Shown here: one piece after another, positions 17,481 to 29,300 of the stretch
Position numbering within the stretch: position 1 is the first letter of the stretch
How the letters are laid out: every line of letters begins with the position of its first letter
Assembly (NCBI GenBank): GCA_018401705.1
Contig: JAGYKL010000014.1
Location: 1-64,000, forward strand
DNA from: Bacteroidia bacterium
GTDB lineage: Bacteria; Bacteroidota; Bacteroidia; M30B66
Length of the DNA: 64,000 nt
Direction of reading: 5' to 3'
The notes under the pieces: generated by a model
What the model saw: only the letters and a program-made list of their open reading frames with translations
The model's database searches: none
What the model was told of the DNA's origin: nothing
Made by a program: the position numbers and the translations under genes

Positions 17481-17608
17481 TTGAATTTTATTAAGCTTCT
17501 GTGCACGTTGCTAATTTAGGTAAATGTAAATTAAACACTTAGAAAAATTTCACTAAGATTAGTTATAGCCTAACACTAGGCTGAAGTCTAGCTTTGAAAA
17601 TAAAAATT

Positions 17609-18571
17609 ATGAGCAAGATTTTCAATTATTTATTGAGTTTTATTCTTTGCCTTTCTTCCATTTCTGTTTCATATGCTGAACAATTAGAAATATCTGGTGG
17701 AGAAGCCAACTGGAATATCCAGTTGTTACCCGATATGGAATTTACCGGCTATTGGTATCTATGGTCCAATGGAGGTGCTACTTTGACTTTTGATCCTCAG
17801 TTAAGCGATAGTCCAAGCTGGCTTTCGTCATTAACAGTTGACAACCCAGTCTCTGCTAATTGCGCTGAAATTAGCATAATTCAAGTAAACATTGTTGCAC
17901 CAGCACAAACAGGAATGTATAGCATTACCATTACAGATTTAAACGGAATTTACGTTCCAATAAATTTAAATCTGATGGTTACTGAAACACTTTTTCATCT
18001 TGATTCTCTATTTATCCCAGGTTTTGTAAATCAAGCTATTGAAGTGCCGCAAACCGAAATAAATGATGGCTTATCAAATATCGGCTGCCTGGAGCAATTT
18101 TTTCCTGGCGAAAGTCAAACATTCTCATATGAATGGCTAATGGGCAATGCACCAGGAACTGCTTCTACAACTCCAAGTGAGATTACTTTAAACAATGGAG
18201 AATCGGGAAACATCCTTAACTCAGCGATTTTTAGTGCAGCCGGAGTTTATACAACTTATCGAATATCTAAAGCTCAATATGGATCTTATCTATTGGTAGG
18301 AAAGGTTGTATTTTCTATCTCTGAAGTTACAGCTATTGCTGATGATAAGTTGTCTGCTCAAAACTACCCGTTCCCAAATCCGGCGATTAGCAAAATAACC
18401 TTCTTTACAAAAGAGTCATTTGAACTCACGAACCAATTAGGGAAACGAGTTATGGTGCCTCATACAAGTAATAATGAAGGTAGAACAGAATTAGACTTGA
18501 GTAGTCTCGAGACTGGAATTTACAACCTAAAGCTAGGAAGTAAATTTCACAAAATTGTGAAGACAGATTAA
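17609..18571 (+). CDS. Secreted protein with T9SS sorting domain
   Basis: 320 residues from the ATG at 17609; an in-frame TTG at 17594 would add five. A signal peptide (LLSFILCLSSISVSYAEQ) is followed by ~230 residues of beta-rich sequence with no domain I can name. The T9SS tail starts at AQNYPFPNPAISKITFF and ends with LETGIYNLKLGSKFHKIVK. Expected at the cell surface. It stands alone between divergent and convergent neighbours. Confidence 0.75.
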   Translation: MSKIFNYLLSFILCLSSISVSYAEQLEISGGEANWNIQLLPDMEFTGYWYLWSNGGATLTFDPQLSDSPSWLSSLTVDNPVSANCAEISIIQVNIVAPAQTGMYSITITDLNGIYVPINLNLMVTETLFHLDSLFIPGFVNQAIEVPQTEINDGLSNIGCLEQFFPGESQTFSYEWLMGNAPGTASTTPSEITLNNGESGNILNSAIFSAAGVYTTYRISKAQYGSYLLVGKVVFSISEVTAIADDKLSAQNYPFPNPAISKITFFTKESFELTNQLGKRVMVPHTSNNEGRTELDLSSLETGIYNLKLGSKFHKIVKTD

Positions 18572-18655
18572 TAATCTGCGTTCAATTTGATGAAGTTAAG
18601 TTAATCTTCTAAAAATTAACAAGTTCAAGCATTGAGAACAAGAGCGAAATAACTT

Positions 18656-19099
18656 TTAGTAGTTAAGAAGAATAGCTTCGCAACTATTCGCTCTTATCAT
18701 AAAAGTACCTGCGTCCAGTAAAGTGCCATCGGGTTCCTCTACCCTGTAATTGAACTGCTTAGACTTTTGATAAGCCAGTCCATAATTTTGTATAGTTATA
18801 GCATCCTCAGAGCTGCATGATGGAATAAACGACCAATGAACGTTAGCTGATAAGATTCCATGAGAAACATTATCAATTAAAACTCTTGCGTATGGTATGT
18901 CATTATCGAGAAGGTATTGAGATCCGGCAAGGTTATGATAGAATACAGCACCTCCTGAAAAATAGCAGGTGCCATTGTCTTCTTCAGCTAATGCTTCAAA
19001 ATTATCAGCATCTATATCGGTGCAACCTTCAACAGGCTTTTTGCAAGAACTAGACAAACTGATTGTAATTGCTATAAAAAGATAGAATATTGATTTCAT
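18656..19099 (-). CDS. Lipoprotein with a GCTDxxADNF motif
   Basis: 147 residues. A lipoprotein signal (YLFIAITISLSSSC) is followed at once by GCTDIDADNFEALAEEDNGTC, a Cys-flanked Asp-rich motif that recurs in Bacteroidota surface proteins and probably binds calcium. The rest has no recognised domain. Likely an outer- or inner-membrane-anchored protein facing the periplasm or surface. Function unknown. Confidence 0.7.
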   Translation of the reverse strand: MKSIFYLFIAITISLSSSCKKPVEGCTDIDADNFEALAEEDNGTCYFSGGAVFYHNLAGSQYLLDNDIPYARVLIDNVSHGILSANVHWSFIPSCSSEDAITIQNYGLAYQKSKQFNYRVEEPDGTLLDAGTFMIRANSCEAILLNY

Positions 19100-19139
19100 T
19101 TTCAGGATAGATTTGTGGATTGTGAAAGTAGCATTTTTC

Positions 19140-20138
19140 TCACCATTTAATTAAAGCTGAGGCCCAGGTAAATCCGCTGCCAAAAGCAGCTAAACAAACC
19201 AAATCTCCGGGCTTGATTTTGCCTTCTGCCCAAGCTTCAGACATAGCTATTGGAATGGATGCAGTTGTTGTGTTACCAAAGCGCATGATGTTATTAAACA
19301 CCTTATCTTCATGCATTTCGAGTTTGGCTCTGATGTATTCTGAGATTCTCAAGTTTGCTTGATGAGGAATGAGCAAATCGATATCTTCCTTGGAGTAATT
19401 ATTCGCTTCAAGAGCTTCTGAAATTACCTCCATAAAACGAACAATAGCGTTTTTAAAGACCAGTTGACCATTCATATGCGGAAGAACCTCTCCATTTGTA
19501 ATCATTTCCGCCGTGAGGCGCTTTTTCAAAAGACTACCAGGATGCCTCATGTACAACTCTTCTGCAAATGTGCCATCTGAATGCAAGTGTGTAGAAAGAA
19601 TTGAATGTTCTTTATTTTGAGTTTGTTGAAGTACTGCAGCTCCTGCTCCATCCGCAAAAATAACTGCCATATTTCGACCTCTCTCGCTTAGCTCAATTGC
19701 ATTTGACTGAATCTCCGAGCCCACAACCAAAGCAGTTTTATACATTCCCGATTTAATAAATTGATCGGCAACGCTTAAAGCGTAAATAAATCCTGAGCAC
19801 TGCATTTTGATATCCATTGCTGGGATTCCGGGCAAACCAAGCTCCCGTTGAAGCAAGACACCCGAACCAGGGAAATAATATTCAGAAGTTGTAGTAGCAA
19901 AAACGATAAGCTCCACTTCAGAAACATCAATACCAGCTCTTTGCAAAGCCATTCTGGAGGCGTTTGCTCCCATGGAAGCCACAGTATCTTTTCCTTCGGT
20001 AAAATATCTTCGTTCCTTGATACCTGTTCTTTCAGTAATCCACTCGTCGGAAGTGGGCATTAGCTTAGACAAATCATCGTTAGTGACAATATTTTCGGGC
20101 ACATAATGGCCAACACCTGCAATGCGGCTTAAATTCAT
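19140..20138 (-). CDS. 3-oxoacyl-ACP synthase III (FabH-like ketosynthase)
   Basis: 332 residues. The catalytic triad is complete: Cys114 in MQCSGFIYA, His259 in LIPHQANLR and Asn289 in RFGNTTTASIP. It condenses an acyl-CoA starter with malonyl-ACP at the start of fatty acid synthesis. No other fab or acpP genes are adjacent, so it may be an additional copy with its own starter preference; FabH-like paralogues are frequent in Bacteroidota. A 12-bp palindrome TTTGCCGGCAAA lies at 20148-20159, just before the start. Confidence 0.9.
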   Translation of the reverse strand: MNLSRIAGVGHYVPENIVTNDDLSKLMPTSDEWITERTGIKERRYFTEGKDTVASMGANASRMALQRAGIDVSEVELIVFATTTSEYYFPGSGVLLQRELGLPGIPAMDIKMQCSGFIYALSVADQFIKSGMYKTALVVGSEIQSNAIELSERGRNMAVIFADGAGAAVLQQTQNKEHSILSTHLHSDGTFAEELYMRHPGSLLKKRLTAEMITNGEVLPHMNGQLVFKNAIVRFMEVISEALEANNYSKEDIDLLIPHQANLRISEYIRAKLEMHEDKVFNNIMRFGNTTTASIPIAMSEAWAEGKIKPGDLVCLAAFGSGFTWASALIKW

Positions 20139-20229
20139 GACTTTGGGTTTGCCGGCAAATTAGTTAAATGCTTGTTTACAACAGCCATTTTGATGAAGTT
20201 TTAGGTTCTTTGTCTTTCAAACTAAGAAT

Positions 20230-20613
20230 ATGATTGAAGCCATACACCATGTTGCCATCATTTGTTCTGATTATGAAAAGTCTAAGTTATTTTACACAGC
20301 AGTTTTGGGTTTAGAAGCCAGGAATGAGATTTACCGCGAAAATAGAAAGTCGATGAAGCTTGACTTATATCTTAACGACAATTATGTTGTTGAACTATTT
20401 TCATTTCCGGAGCCGCCAAGCAGGCCTAGTTATCCTGAAGCATGTGGCTTGAGACATCTAGCTTTTGCGGTAAAAGACTTAGAGGATGTTATGGCTCGAT
20501 TAGAAAGATACAGAGTTAATTTTGAGCCTATTCGGCGCGATGAATTTACTTCGAAACGCTTTCTGTTTGCTGAAGACCCAGATGGCTTGCCTATAGAGTT
20601 TTATGAAGTCTAA
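20230..20613 (+). CDS. VOC-superfamily protein (GloA2/YaeR-like)
   Basis: 127 residues, a single vicinal-oxygen-chelate unit pair. Probable metal ligands are His in AIHHVAI, Glu in YVVELFSF, His in GLRHLAFAV and Glu in LPIEFYEV, the usual H/E/H/E set. It resembles the YaeR/GloA2 subgroup, whose substrate is uncertain; true glyoxalase activity cannot be claimed. It is divergently transcribed from the FabH-like gene and precedes the M3 peptidase by 67 bases. Confidence 0.82.
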   Translation: MIEAIHHVAIICSDYEKSKLFYTAVLGLEARNEIYRENRKSMKLDLYLNDNYVVELFSFPEPPSRPSYPEACGLRHLAFAVKDLEDVMARLERYRVNFEPIRRDEFTSKRFLFAEDPDGLPIEFYEV

Positions 20614-20680
20614 TTTGATTTTACCCATATTGCTTTTGTTCATTTCTAAATTCGGATATTGCAGCTCCTAAAATAAAATT

Positions 20681-22846
20681 ATGATGAATAAATATTGGAA
20701 TTCAGGAATCATTCTGCTTGCTATGCTTTTTGCTCAGTGTGCTGGAGGTGATTCAAATAAATCAAACGAAAAAGATGCTTTAAATATGGAAGAAATTCTT
20801 GCCAACAATGCACTTATTCAGGAATGGAAAGGAGAATTTGGAGGTTTACCACCTTTTGATCAAGCGAAAATTGAAGATTTTGAGCCTGCAATGCGAGCTG
20901 CCATGCAATTAAAACTGGATGAAATTGATGCAATTGCCAATTCAAAAGAAGCTGCCACATTCAAAAATACTATTGAAGCAATGGAATTATCGGGCTCAGC
21001 ATTTGACCGGGTGTTAACAGTTTATGGCATTTGGAGCTCAAGTATGAGTACCAAAGAATTTCAGGAAATTGAAAATGTAATGGAGCCTGAATTGGCTGGA
21101 TTCTCAGATAAAATTGTTCAAAACTCAAACTTGTTCAAGAGAATTGAAGCAGTTCATGAATCTGAAGAGTTTAAAAGTTTAACACCTGAGCAGCAGCGCT
21201 TAACTGACGATTATTATAAAAGTTTTATCCGCTCAGGAGCTAAGCTTGATGACGCATCGAAGAAGCGCTTGGCAGAAATCAATGCTGAATTAGCCGGTCT
21301 ATTCACGAAATTTAGTCAGAATTTATTGTCAGATGAGAATGACATAATCGTTGAATTAAGTTCAGAAGATGATCTTAAAGGTTTACCACAATCGTTGATT
21401 GATGCAAGTGCAAATGCAGCAAAAGCTAAAAGCTTGGAAGGAAAATGGGTGATTAACAATACTCGCTCATCGGTTGATCCATTTTTAACCTATTCGACTC
21501 AGCGTGATTTAAGAGAGAAAGTGTGGAGAATGTTTGTAAACAGAGGAGATAATGGTGGCGAAAAAGACAATAATGCTACGATAACCCAGATATTAAAATT
21601 AAGAGCAGAACGAGCTAAGACGCTCGGATTTGAAAGCCATGCGCATTGGAGATTACAGAACACTATGGCCAAAACCCCAGAAAAGGCAATAGAGTTAATG
21701 GAATCTGTTTGGTCACCTGCTGTAGAAAGAGTGCATGAGGAAGTTAAAGACATGCAAGCGCTTGCCGATAAAGAAGGAGATAAAATCACCATTGAGCCTT
21801 GGGATTATCGTTATTATGCCGAAAAGGTGAGAAAAGCCAAATATGATTTAGATCAGAACGAAGTGAAGCCTTATTTACAATTAGAGAAATTGAGAGAAGG
21901 TATGTTTTGGGTAGCCGGAGAAATATTCAATTTTAGTTTTTCCCCATTAGAAAATATCCCAGTTTACCATGCTGATGTAAGAGTTTGGGAAGTAAAAAAT
22001 AAAACTAACGGAGAACATGTTGGCTTGTGGTACTTCGATGCTTATGCAAGAGAAGGCAAGAGATCCGGAGCCTGGATGAACAATTACAGAGACCAATCTC
22101 GCATGAATAAGGAAGTAACTACAATCGTATCTAACAACTCAAACTTCGTGAAAGGTAATCCGGGAGAGCCGGTTTTAATTTCTTGGGACGATGCCTCTAC
22201 CCTCTTTCATGAATTCGGTCATGCTTTGCATGGATTAAGTTCTAATGTGACTTATAAATCGCTTTCGGGTACTGCTGTTGTTAGAGATTATGTTGAGTTC
22301 CCATCTCAATTACTTGAGCACTGGCTTTCGACTCCAGAAGTTCTTCAAAAGTTTGCTCTTCATTATGAAACAGGCAAGCCAATTCCACAGAATTTGGTTG
22401 ATAGAATCAACAAAGCATCAACCTTCAATGAAGGTTTTGAAACGACTGAATATTTGTCAAGTGCATTAATTGACATGAAAATTCACCTAAGTCAGGATGC
22501 AGAAATAGACCCTGATGCTTTTGAGAAAAAGACTCTTGATGAGTTGGGAATGCCTAAAGAATTAGTGATGCGACACAGAACACCGCAGTTTGCACATATC
22601 TTTTCAAGCGATAGCTATTCAGCTGGATATTACAGCTATTTATGGTCGGATGTATTAACTGCTGATGCTTATGAAGCATTTACTGAAGCTGGCGGACCAT
22701 ATGATAAAGCTGTTGCACAGCGTCTTATTGATAATGTTTTTTCAATTGGAAATACAATAGATCCGGCAGAAGGATATAGAGCATTTAGAGGTAAAGACCC
22801 TGATACAAAAGCTTTGATGCGGAAGCGAGGGTTTCCTGTAAAATAA
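20681..22846 (+). CDS. M3-family zinc metallopeptidase (peptidyl-dipeptidase Dcp-like), lipoprotein
   Basis: 721 residues. The N-terminus has a lipobox (AMLFAQC), so the enzyme should be membrane-anchored on the periplasmic side. The thermolysin-like zinc site is HEFGH at residues 510-514, with the third ligand expected in NEGFETTEYLSSALID. The helical N-terminal half and the RHRTPQFAHIFSSDSYSAGYYSYLWSDV segment match the M3A Dcp/oligopeptidase A group, which cleaves short peptides, Dcp removing C-terminal dipeptides. Full length, no sign of damage. A strong hairpin terminator follows. Confidence 0.93.
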   Translation: MMNKYWNSGIILLAMLFAQCAGGDSNKSNEKDALNMEEILANNALIQEWKGEFGGLPPFDQAKIEDFEPAMRAAMQLKLDEIDAIANSKEAATFKNTIEAMELSGSAFDRVLTVYGIWSSSMSTKEFQEIENVMEPELAGFSDKIVQNSNLFKRIEAVHESEEFKSLTPEQQRLTDDYYKSFIRSGAKLDDASKKRLAEINAELAGLFTKFSQNLLSDENDIIVELSSEDDLKGLPQSLIDASANAAKAKSLEGKWVINNTRSSVDPFLTYSTQRDLREKVWRMFVNRGDNGGEKDNNATITQILKLRAERAKTLGFESHAHWRLQNTMAKTPEKAIELMESVWSPAVERVHEEVKDMQALADKEGDKITIEPWDYRYYAEKVRKAKYDLDQNEVKPYLQLEKLREGMFWVAGEIFNFSFSPLENIPVYHADVRVWEVKNKTNGEHVGLWYFDAYAREGKRSGAWMNNYRDQSRMNKEVTTIVSNNSNFVKGNPGEPVLISWDDASTLFHEFGHALHGLSSNVTYKSLSGTAVVRDYVEFPSQLLEHWLSTPEVLQKFALHYETGKPIPQNLVDRINKASTFNEGFETTEYLSSALIDMKIHLSQDAEIDPDAFEKKTLDELGMPKELVMRHRTPQFAHIFSSDSYSAGYYSYLWSDVLTADAYEAFTEAGGPYDKAVAQRLIDNVFSIGNTIDPAEGYRAFRGKDPDTKALMRKRGFPVK

Positions 22847-22851
22847 AAACG

Positions 22852-22880
22852 AAGAGGCTATCTAATTTAGATAGCCTCTT
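22852..22880. terminator. Bidirectional rho-independent terminator
   Basis: A perfect 12-bp stem (AAGAGGCTATCT with AGATAGCCTCTT) and 5-base loop lie between the convergent M3 peptidase and a small membrane-protein gene. T-rich stretches follow on both strands. Confidence 0.9.
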
Positions 22881-22929
22881 TTGTTTTATGAGACTATTAA
22901 AGTGGAAATAAATTACCAATATAATTTGC

Positions 22930-23298
22930 TTAAGACATATCTTTCAGGTAGTAAACACCTATAGCCACAACAATTGCAGGAATTGCAAGTGATGAGATTG
23001 TCCAAAGACCTATAGTAATTAGAGTAATTTGATTAACAACAACAAACAAAGCGTAGGTATAAACTCCCCAAGCTTTCATTTTCCATAAGGCGATAAAACA
23101 AATTATGCCTACAATACTAGCAAAGATTAGATAAGGAGGATACCAATTGGCAATTGCTGATGCTTGAGCAGAAAGTGCAATGGGAACGACAAAAAGAACG
23201 CCAATAAAACCCAAGACGCAAATAACAGTTATGGCAATCGGTCTACTTTTATTCACCTCAGTAATTCCCTGATCATCAATAATCAAGTCTTCATCCAT
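22930..23298 (-). CDS. Small integral membrane protein
   Basis: 122 residues with four hydrophobic segments after a short charged N-terminus (MDEDLIIDDQGITEVNKSRP). It contains ITVICVLGFIGVLFVVP and LWKMKAWGVYTYALFVVV, a pattern seen in small unnamed Bacteroidota membrane proteins. No function can be assigned. It lies 33 bases after the giant T9SS protein gene on the same strand. Confidence 0.65.
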   Translation of the reverse strand: MDEDLIIDDQGITEVNKSRPIAITVICVLGFIGVLFVVPIALSAQASAIANWYPPYLIFASIVGIICFIALWKMKAWGVYTYALFVVVNQITLITIGLWTISSLAIPAIVVAIGVYYLKDMS

Positions 23299-23331
23299 GT
23301 TTAATTTAGATTTAATTTCTAAAAATTTGAG

Positions 23332-26300
23332 CTAGTCTAAAAGTACCTTTTTAATAAATACATTGCCTTTGTTTCCGTGAGCTCTTAAAAGATAAACCCC
23401 TGCTTTTAAACCTGGGTGATTGAGAATAGATAAATCGTAGTCTTTTGAAACGTTTACAGATTGCGTGAGGACTAAACTTCCTCGAGCATCAAAAACATCA
23501 ACCACAAAATCTTCCTGACTTGGAAGCAACCATTCAAGTCTAATTGCTGTATTATTAGATCTACTGATATTTAATTCAGAAGCCTCTTGTTTAATATTCA
23601 CAGCTACTAGCGGTGAATAAGAAAACTTACCATCAAAATCAGTTTGTTTAAGTCTGTAATACGAAATTCCAGCTAAAGGCTTTGAGTCTATTCCAGAATA
23701 ATCGATAACCGTGTTACTGTTACCAGCTCCGGTTCTTCTAAGTACCTCAACAAAATTAACAGCATCTGCACTTCTCTCTATGGTGAAATAATCATTGTTT
23801 ATTTCAGATGACGTAACCCAAGTTAAATAGACTATTCCGGCATTTTCAACAGCTTGAAAATCAAGCAATGAAATTGGCAGTGGCTCTGTTAGCCAATCAC
23901 TTAAAGTCCATCGAGAAAAAGCTGGGATACCATTTAACTCAACCCAATTCGAGGCCACATCCCGCGAAATTTGAGCGGGAATAAATTGACCCTCCCAACT
24001 TAAACCAGCATCTTCAGAACGCCATGGAATTAAGTCAGCTTCGTTTGGATTAACTGCATCTATATCATTTAGTTCATCATCAAAGTAGTTTAATCTTAAT
24101 GTAGCATCTAAAGCGGTATTGACTGCTGGACTGATATCGAAATACCGTTGAATGCTATTATTTTGTACACCTGCCTGCTGAGATTGATGGCCTCTTTCGA
24201 TAAAAGTGGCGCCTGGAGAAACGCTTCCTGTTGTAATAGAAACACCTATTCCGGCGATATCGTTGTAAGTTGAATTTGCTGCCAAAACGCGTTGAGATCT
24301 TAACTCACCACTTGCGCCAAAAATCCTTGCAGAATTACTTTCATTTGTAACAACACCGGTTGCCCCCATTTCGACCGAATAATTATCAAGATTAAATTTG
24401 CCCTGAATCATGTTCAAGGTGCCTGTAAGAATAATATTTTGTTCAAGTTTTAAAGCTTCAGTGCTTATTCCGCTTTCAATACTTAAGTTATTGAAGGCGC
24501 ATGGAGTAATTCCGCTAATAGATTGGGTAACAGAGCCTGCGATTTTCACTGTTCCTTGCCATGCTGTAGCAGTGCCAGAATTTAACAAATCACCATGAAT
24601 TTCAAGGTCTGAGCCAGGCAAGATATTTACTTTTGCAGCGCTTGCAATAGTTAGGTTTCTTGAAAAAGCTACGCCAACAGAATTAATATCAGGGAAACTT
24701 CCACCTGAGGGTACCGAAGGAATTAAGACATCTGTATTTATGTCAGGTAATACACCACATGCCCAATTTGAAGGCGTTTCCCATGATGAAGTAAGTCCTA
24801 ACCACTCACCTGGAGTTTGATTTAAGATTGTTAATGAAAATGGCAAGGCTGATGAGCTGCATCCTGCGGAAGAAACCGTTAGTGTAAATCCATAATTTCC
24901 GGCACTTAAAGCCCCTGGCAGTGAAATAGCAACACTACTTGGTGCTGCAGGTAAAGCCTGATTTGAAACTGGAACAAATCCCGGTAATGCTGGTGCAACT
25001 GAAACTACAGAATAAGTAATTGGATTGTTTTGGGTTGCCGAATAATCAATTATAAATTCAGAAGCATCGGGGCAGATATCTGCAACGCTAAATGAAATAT
25101 CCGGCAAAGGACAAGTAACAGAAATTTCATGAGCACCCATGCTAGGTGGATTAGGCCTAACATTACCATCGATATCTGTTGTAACGCTAGCTTGACTCTG
25201 ACCAACACCTACGATGCCTGCTGCTCCGGCTTTCCAACCAACGCCTGCAACGAATGTCATTTCGGGATCAATATTAATTGAGTTAGTTTCTCCTGTTGCA
25301 GCTATGTAAGTGGCGAAAGTCGTGTATGAATTAACATAATCGCCTCTGAATGGAGTTCCTTGATTTACTGTCCAATAGCAATTGTAATCAAGCTCCGTAA
25401 ATGAATTTGCATTATTAATTTGAACAGTTTGATTACCTGTGGCTGTCGTATTTGAAGATTCGTTAATGAAAATGTTATTTAACAAACGACTTTGGTCAGT
25501 AGATAAGCCAAAAGTTCTAAAGGCGTAAGTTCCAGAACTAGTGCCACCTGAAACATACACTGTATTGTGAATTATGTCCCAAAAAGCTCCAGTTGTTGAA
25601 GGTTGATCAATTCCATATGCAACGCTGGTGGTATTGGTAATTTGAATTGAATTATTTGCACAAAGTGAATTATTGCCAACTGTTGAAGGACTTCCTAAGT
25701 ATATTCCATAACCCAAACGACCTGAGCCGGTAGTAAATATGTAATTACCTACAATGGTATGTGGACCTGCTCCACCGCCGAAATAAATTCCATAAGCAGA
25801 AGCTCCCGAAGTTTGGTTGTTGGATATAGTATTATTAGAAACTATAGCAGAAGTGTAGTCGGTAATTGAAACTCCTCGACCTCTGTTAAAATTCTCGATT
25901 GTATTTCCAATAATCTGCGCTCCAACAGGATCAGAAGTGCTCATATCAAGGAAAACTCCATGAGTACCACCGCTAATTTGATTATTTTCAATGACGATAT
26001 TTTCACAATCATTAGCAGCAAGAGTCTCAGCTGCATAAATTACAGCGCCGGCAAAAACGGTAGAAGTTGTTGAAGCGATTCCAGAAAGCACACTGTTTCT
26101 AATTGTATTATTGTCGGCATTGGTTCTAAAGCGAACAGCTCCGTAGGAAGCCGAAGTTCCTGTGTATCTTATAGTAACATTCTCAAAAATTACAAACTGA
26201 GCAGATTGAAGGTCAATGGTATAAGTCAATCCTGCTTGTTGTATTACCGCGTTCGCGGGATTTGAATCTGCCGATCGGAAAGTAACGGTATTAATTGCAC

Positions 26301-29300
26301 TTACACCTGTTAAATTAGTGATTAAAGCAGACTCATTAAAGATTCCGGTGATATTGAAAATAACAGGACCACAAACCCCTTGAGAATTTAAATCTGCAAC
26401 AGCAGATGCAATTGTGGTGTAATCGCCTGCGGCTTGAATGGTATATGTTCCGGAAAGGCCATTCGAAATGACGACAGAATTATCGCTTAAACAGTTATTA
26501 CTTTCATTGCCTTCGGCAATGGAATTTAAAGCATCAACTTGAAAGGAAACATCTCCGTTACCAGATAGCGGCAATGTGAAGCTAAATGTAGTTGAAGCTC
26601 CAGCTGCAAGACCGGCTGAGAAAGATTGTGTTTGAGTATTTACAGCACAGAGTAAATTTCCTGCACTAGCTTGGACGTCGAAAGAAGAGCCGCTATTAAC
26701 ATCTACAGTCCCTGTGTTTCTAACTATAACATCATATGACATTGAGCCGCTGCCACAAAGTGTTGTAGAAGCTGGTGTGATTGATTCAATAACCAAATCA
26801 GGAAAAGGAGCTGCGGTGGTACTTAAACAAGTTCCGGGAGAGCCTTCAAGGATAGAGATATTATCAAACCTAACCGAAAAAACATTTGAATTATTATAGG
26901 CACATGAAGCGTTGAGATAGAATAAAATAGCTGATTTGTCGGTTACAGTGCTCAAATCGAATTCAACCTCAACATTCTCACAATTCCTTAGTTGAGAAAA
27001 GAAAAGTTCATCTGTTGGAGAGCCGTTAACAGCACTGGCCGCGATATAAGTCCCGCCAGGACTTGCAGAAGTGGGTGCCCACATGTTAAAGTACACCCTA
27101 TCATTCGGTTGAGTAGCAAAATAAGAGTTACTCAAATCAAACGTCATGATGACAGAATTTAAACCTGTACAATTTTGAGCAGGCGATCTAAGAAAACAGC
27201 CATAAAAGCTATTAAAACTTCCATCAAAGCCAACATTTCCGCCAGGGCATCCGCCTGAGGCGAAATAAATCATTCCACCGGTGGTGCAGGAACTTGGGCT
27301 CCACCACACATTAGTTGGACCGCTTCCTCCAACAGTATTTAGCACATTGGTAGTAAAGGTTTCCAAGCCAGAAACAGAATTTTGCCCACCACGAATATCA
27401 CCATCCTGATTTCTTGCTTTAGCAAGGAAGCAATATTCAGTTTCAGTATTCAGGCCAATCACTGTTGTTGTTCCCCAGGCTGCAGCAGTTTGAAATATTT
27501 CGGTAATTCCAAGAGAACCATCACTTTGCAAATACTCGCCAGTTGTAGAGCAAAGAATAGAATAAGTTGTAATTGAAGGATTTGCAACTGGTGTTTCGGC
27601 ACTCAATGTTAGGTCCATGCTATTTGCGCTGGCATTATTCACCAAAGGAGCAGCAGGAACGTCGCACGCAGTGTAAACAGGCGCAGCGATGTTAGTCCAA
27701 GCACATGTTTGAGAAGCGTCCCTCGCCCTAACCCTAAACCAATATGGAGTATTTGGTTGATCTCCCGCATCAAAATCGAATGTTGATGAAAGCACGTTTT
27801 GCAATCCACCGTAGGTGATACCATCTGTTGACACCTCAACATCATAATTTGTAGCACCCGAAAGAGGAGTCCAGTTCACATCTAGGTGATGGTTTAAGCC
27901 ATTAGCCGGAGCACCAATTGCGGCAGTAAGATTAGAAACCTGATCACAAACTAACGTTGGAGAAAGAAGGAGTGCGCGATAATCTTCTACTTCTGAATAC
28001 AAACCAAGACCATCGGAAATGTTATTACAAGCATTAATAACACCACCGAGATTGGCCGAAGCATCATATCTTAAACGAACTCGCATTGCAACTTGCTGTC
28101 CATCTGTAACACCAGCTGGCACCGTAAAATTAAATATAAATGGGTTTGCAAGCGGGTCGGAAAGCCTACCAACGAGTTCGTTAGCATCGTTAAAATCACC
28201 ATCACCGTTATAATCGATAAACAATCCGGCTGCGCAGGTATATCCTGAATGTTCAATAGTAACCGTATAATTTTGTCCGGCTTCAAACTGAAGGCCGTTA
28301 GAAAAGGCTCCCATCATGTTGGAGTAATTATACATGGTGATAACAGAGCCAGCCTGAACTCCGAAAAACTGACCATTATTATCAATTAAAGTTCCGAGAG
28401 GTCCTTCAACGAGCACTCTTGAAATATAAACTTTATCGGCAGTATTGTTAGTAAGAACAACATCTGCATTACCATTAACGGTGTTGCACACCTGATTTCC
28501 AATAGAAGGTAAAACCCTGATAGTAAAATCTTTAGTTTGGGAATTCGTATAATTTCCGCATGGGTCAATGGAAGCAAAGTTTCCTCTTAGAGCTCTTAGT
28601 CTGATGCGTTTAAGTCCGCTGATAGCAGCGGGAACAGTAAAATATGCTGCATAAGTATTTCCGACGGAGGAGCTAAAATTTACGATATCAAGCAATTCGC
28701 CACCTGAAGAAAAAGGAGTGTTATCGAAGACTCCATCCCCGTTAAAATCAATCCACGCAGCAACAGTTGTGCTGGCAGTTCCGGTGCCATTTGCACGGAT
28801 AGTTGAATTAAAATGATGGTACTGCCCTGCAACAACAGTAGCGTATCCATAAGTTGTGGTATCAGTGTAGTCGAGATAATTGCTAGCTAAATAACCTGGA
28901 TTTGGGTCGCCCCACTCGTGAAAGCCAATATCTTCGATATGATTATTGAGGAAACTATTACCAACACCTGCTCCAGAGCAATAAACCGGTTCAGCAGCTA
29001 CAAAAACCTCTGCTGTTGTTGAAACTTCAGAGCAAGAAACATCAGAAATAACAGCACGATAATAATAGCTGCCATTGCTTAATGCTGAAGTTGTATAAGT
29101 GTCGGTGTTTGCTCCTGAGCCCCCAGAAACATTAGTCCAGCCGGTACTTCCGTTTGGAGAAACCTGCCATTGAATGTTAGCGCCAGAATATCCAGCAACA
29201 GTTATTGTTGCTGAATTTGCTGTTTCAACAAACTGATAAGCAGGAGAAGCTGTTCCACCGGCGCATCCTCCAATAGGAGTTCCCCGAACAATTATATCAT

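Noticed and set aside
20148-20159. Palindrome TTTGCCGGCAAA before the FabH-like gene as a FabR/FapR-type operator
   Set aside because: It is short, does not match an operator I can name, and no regulator is adjacent; mentioned only within the gene entry.
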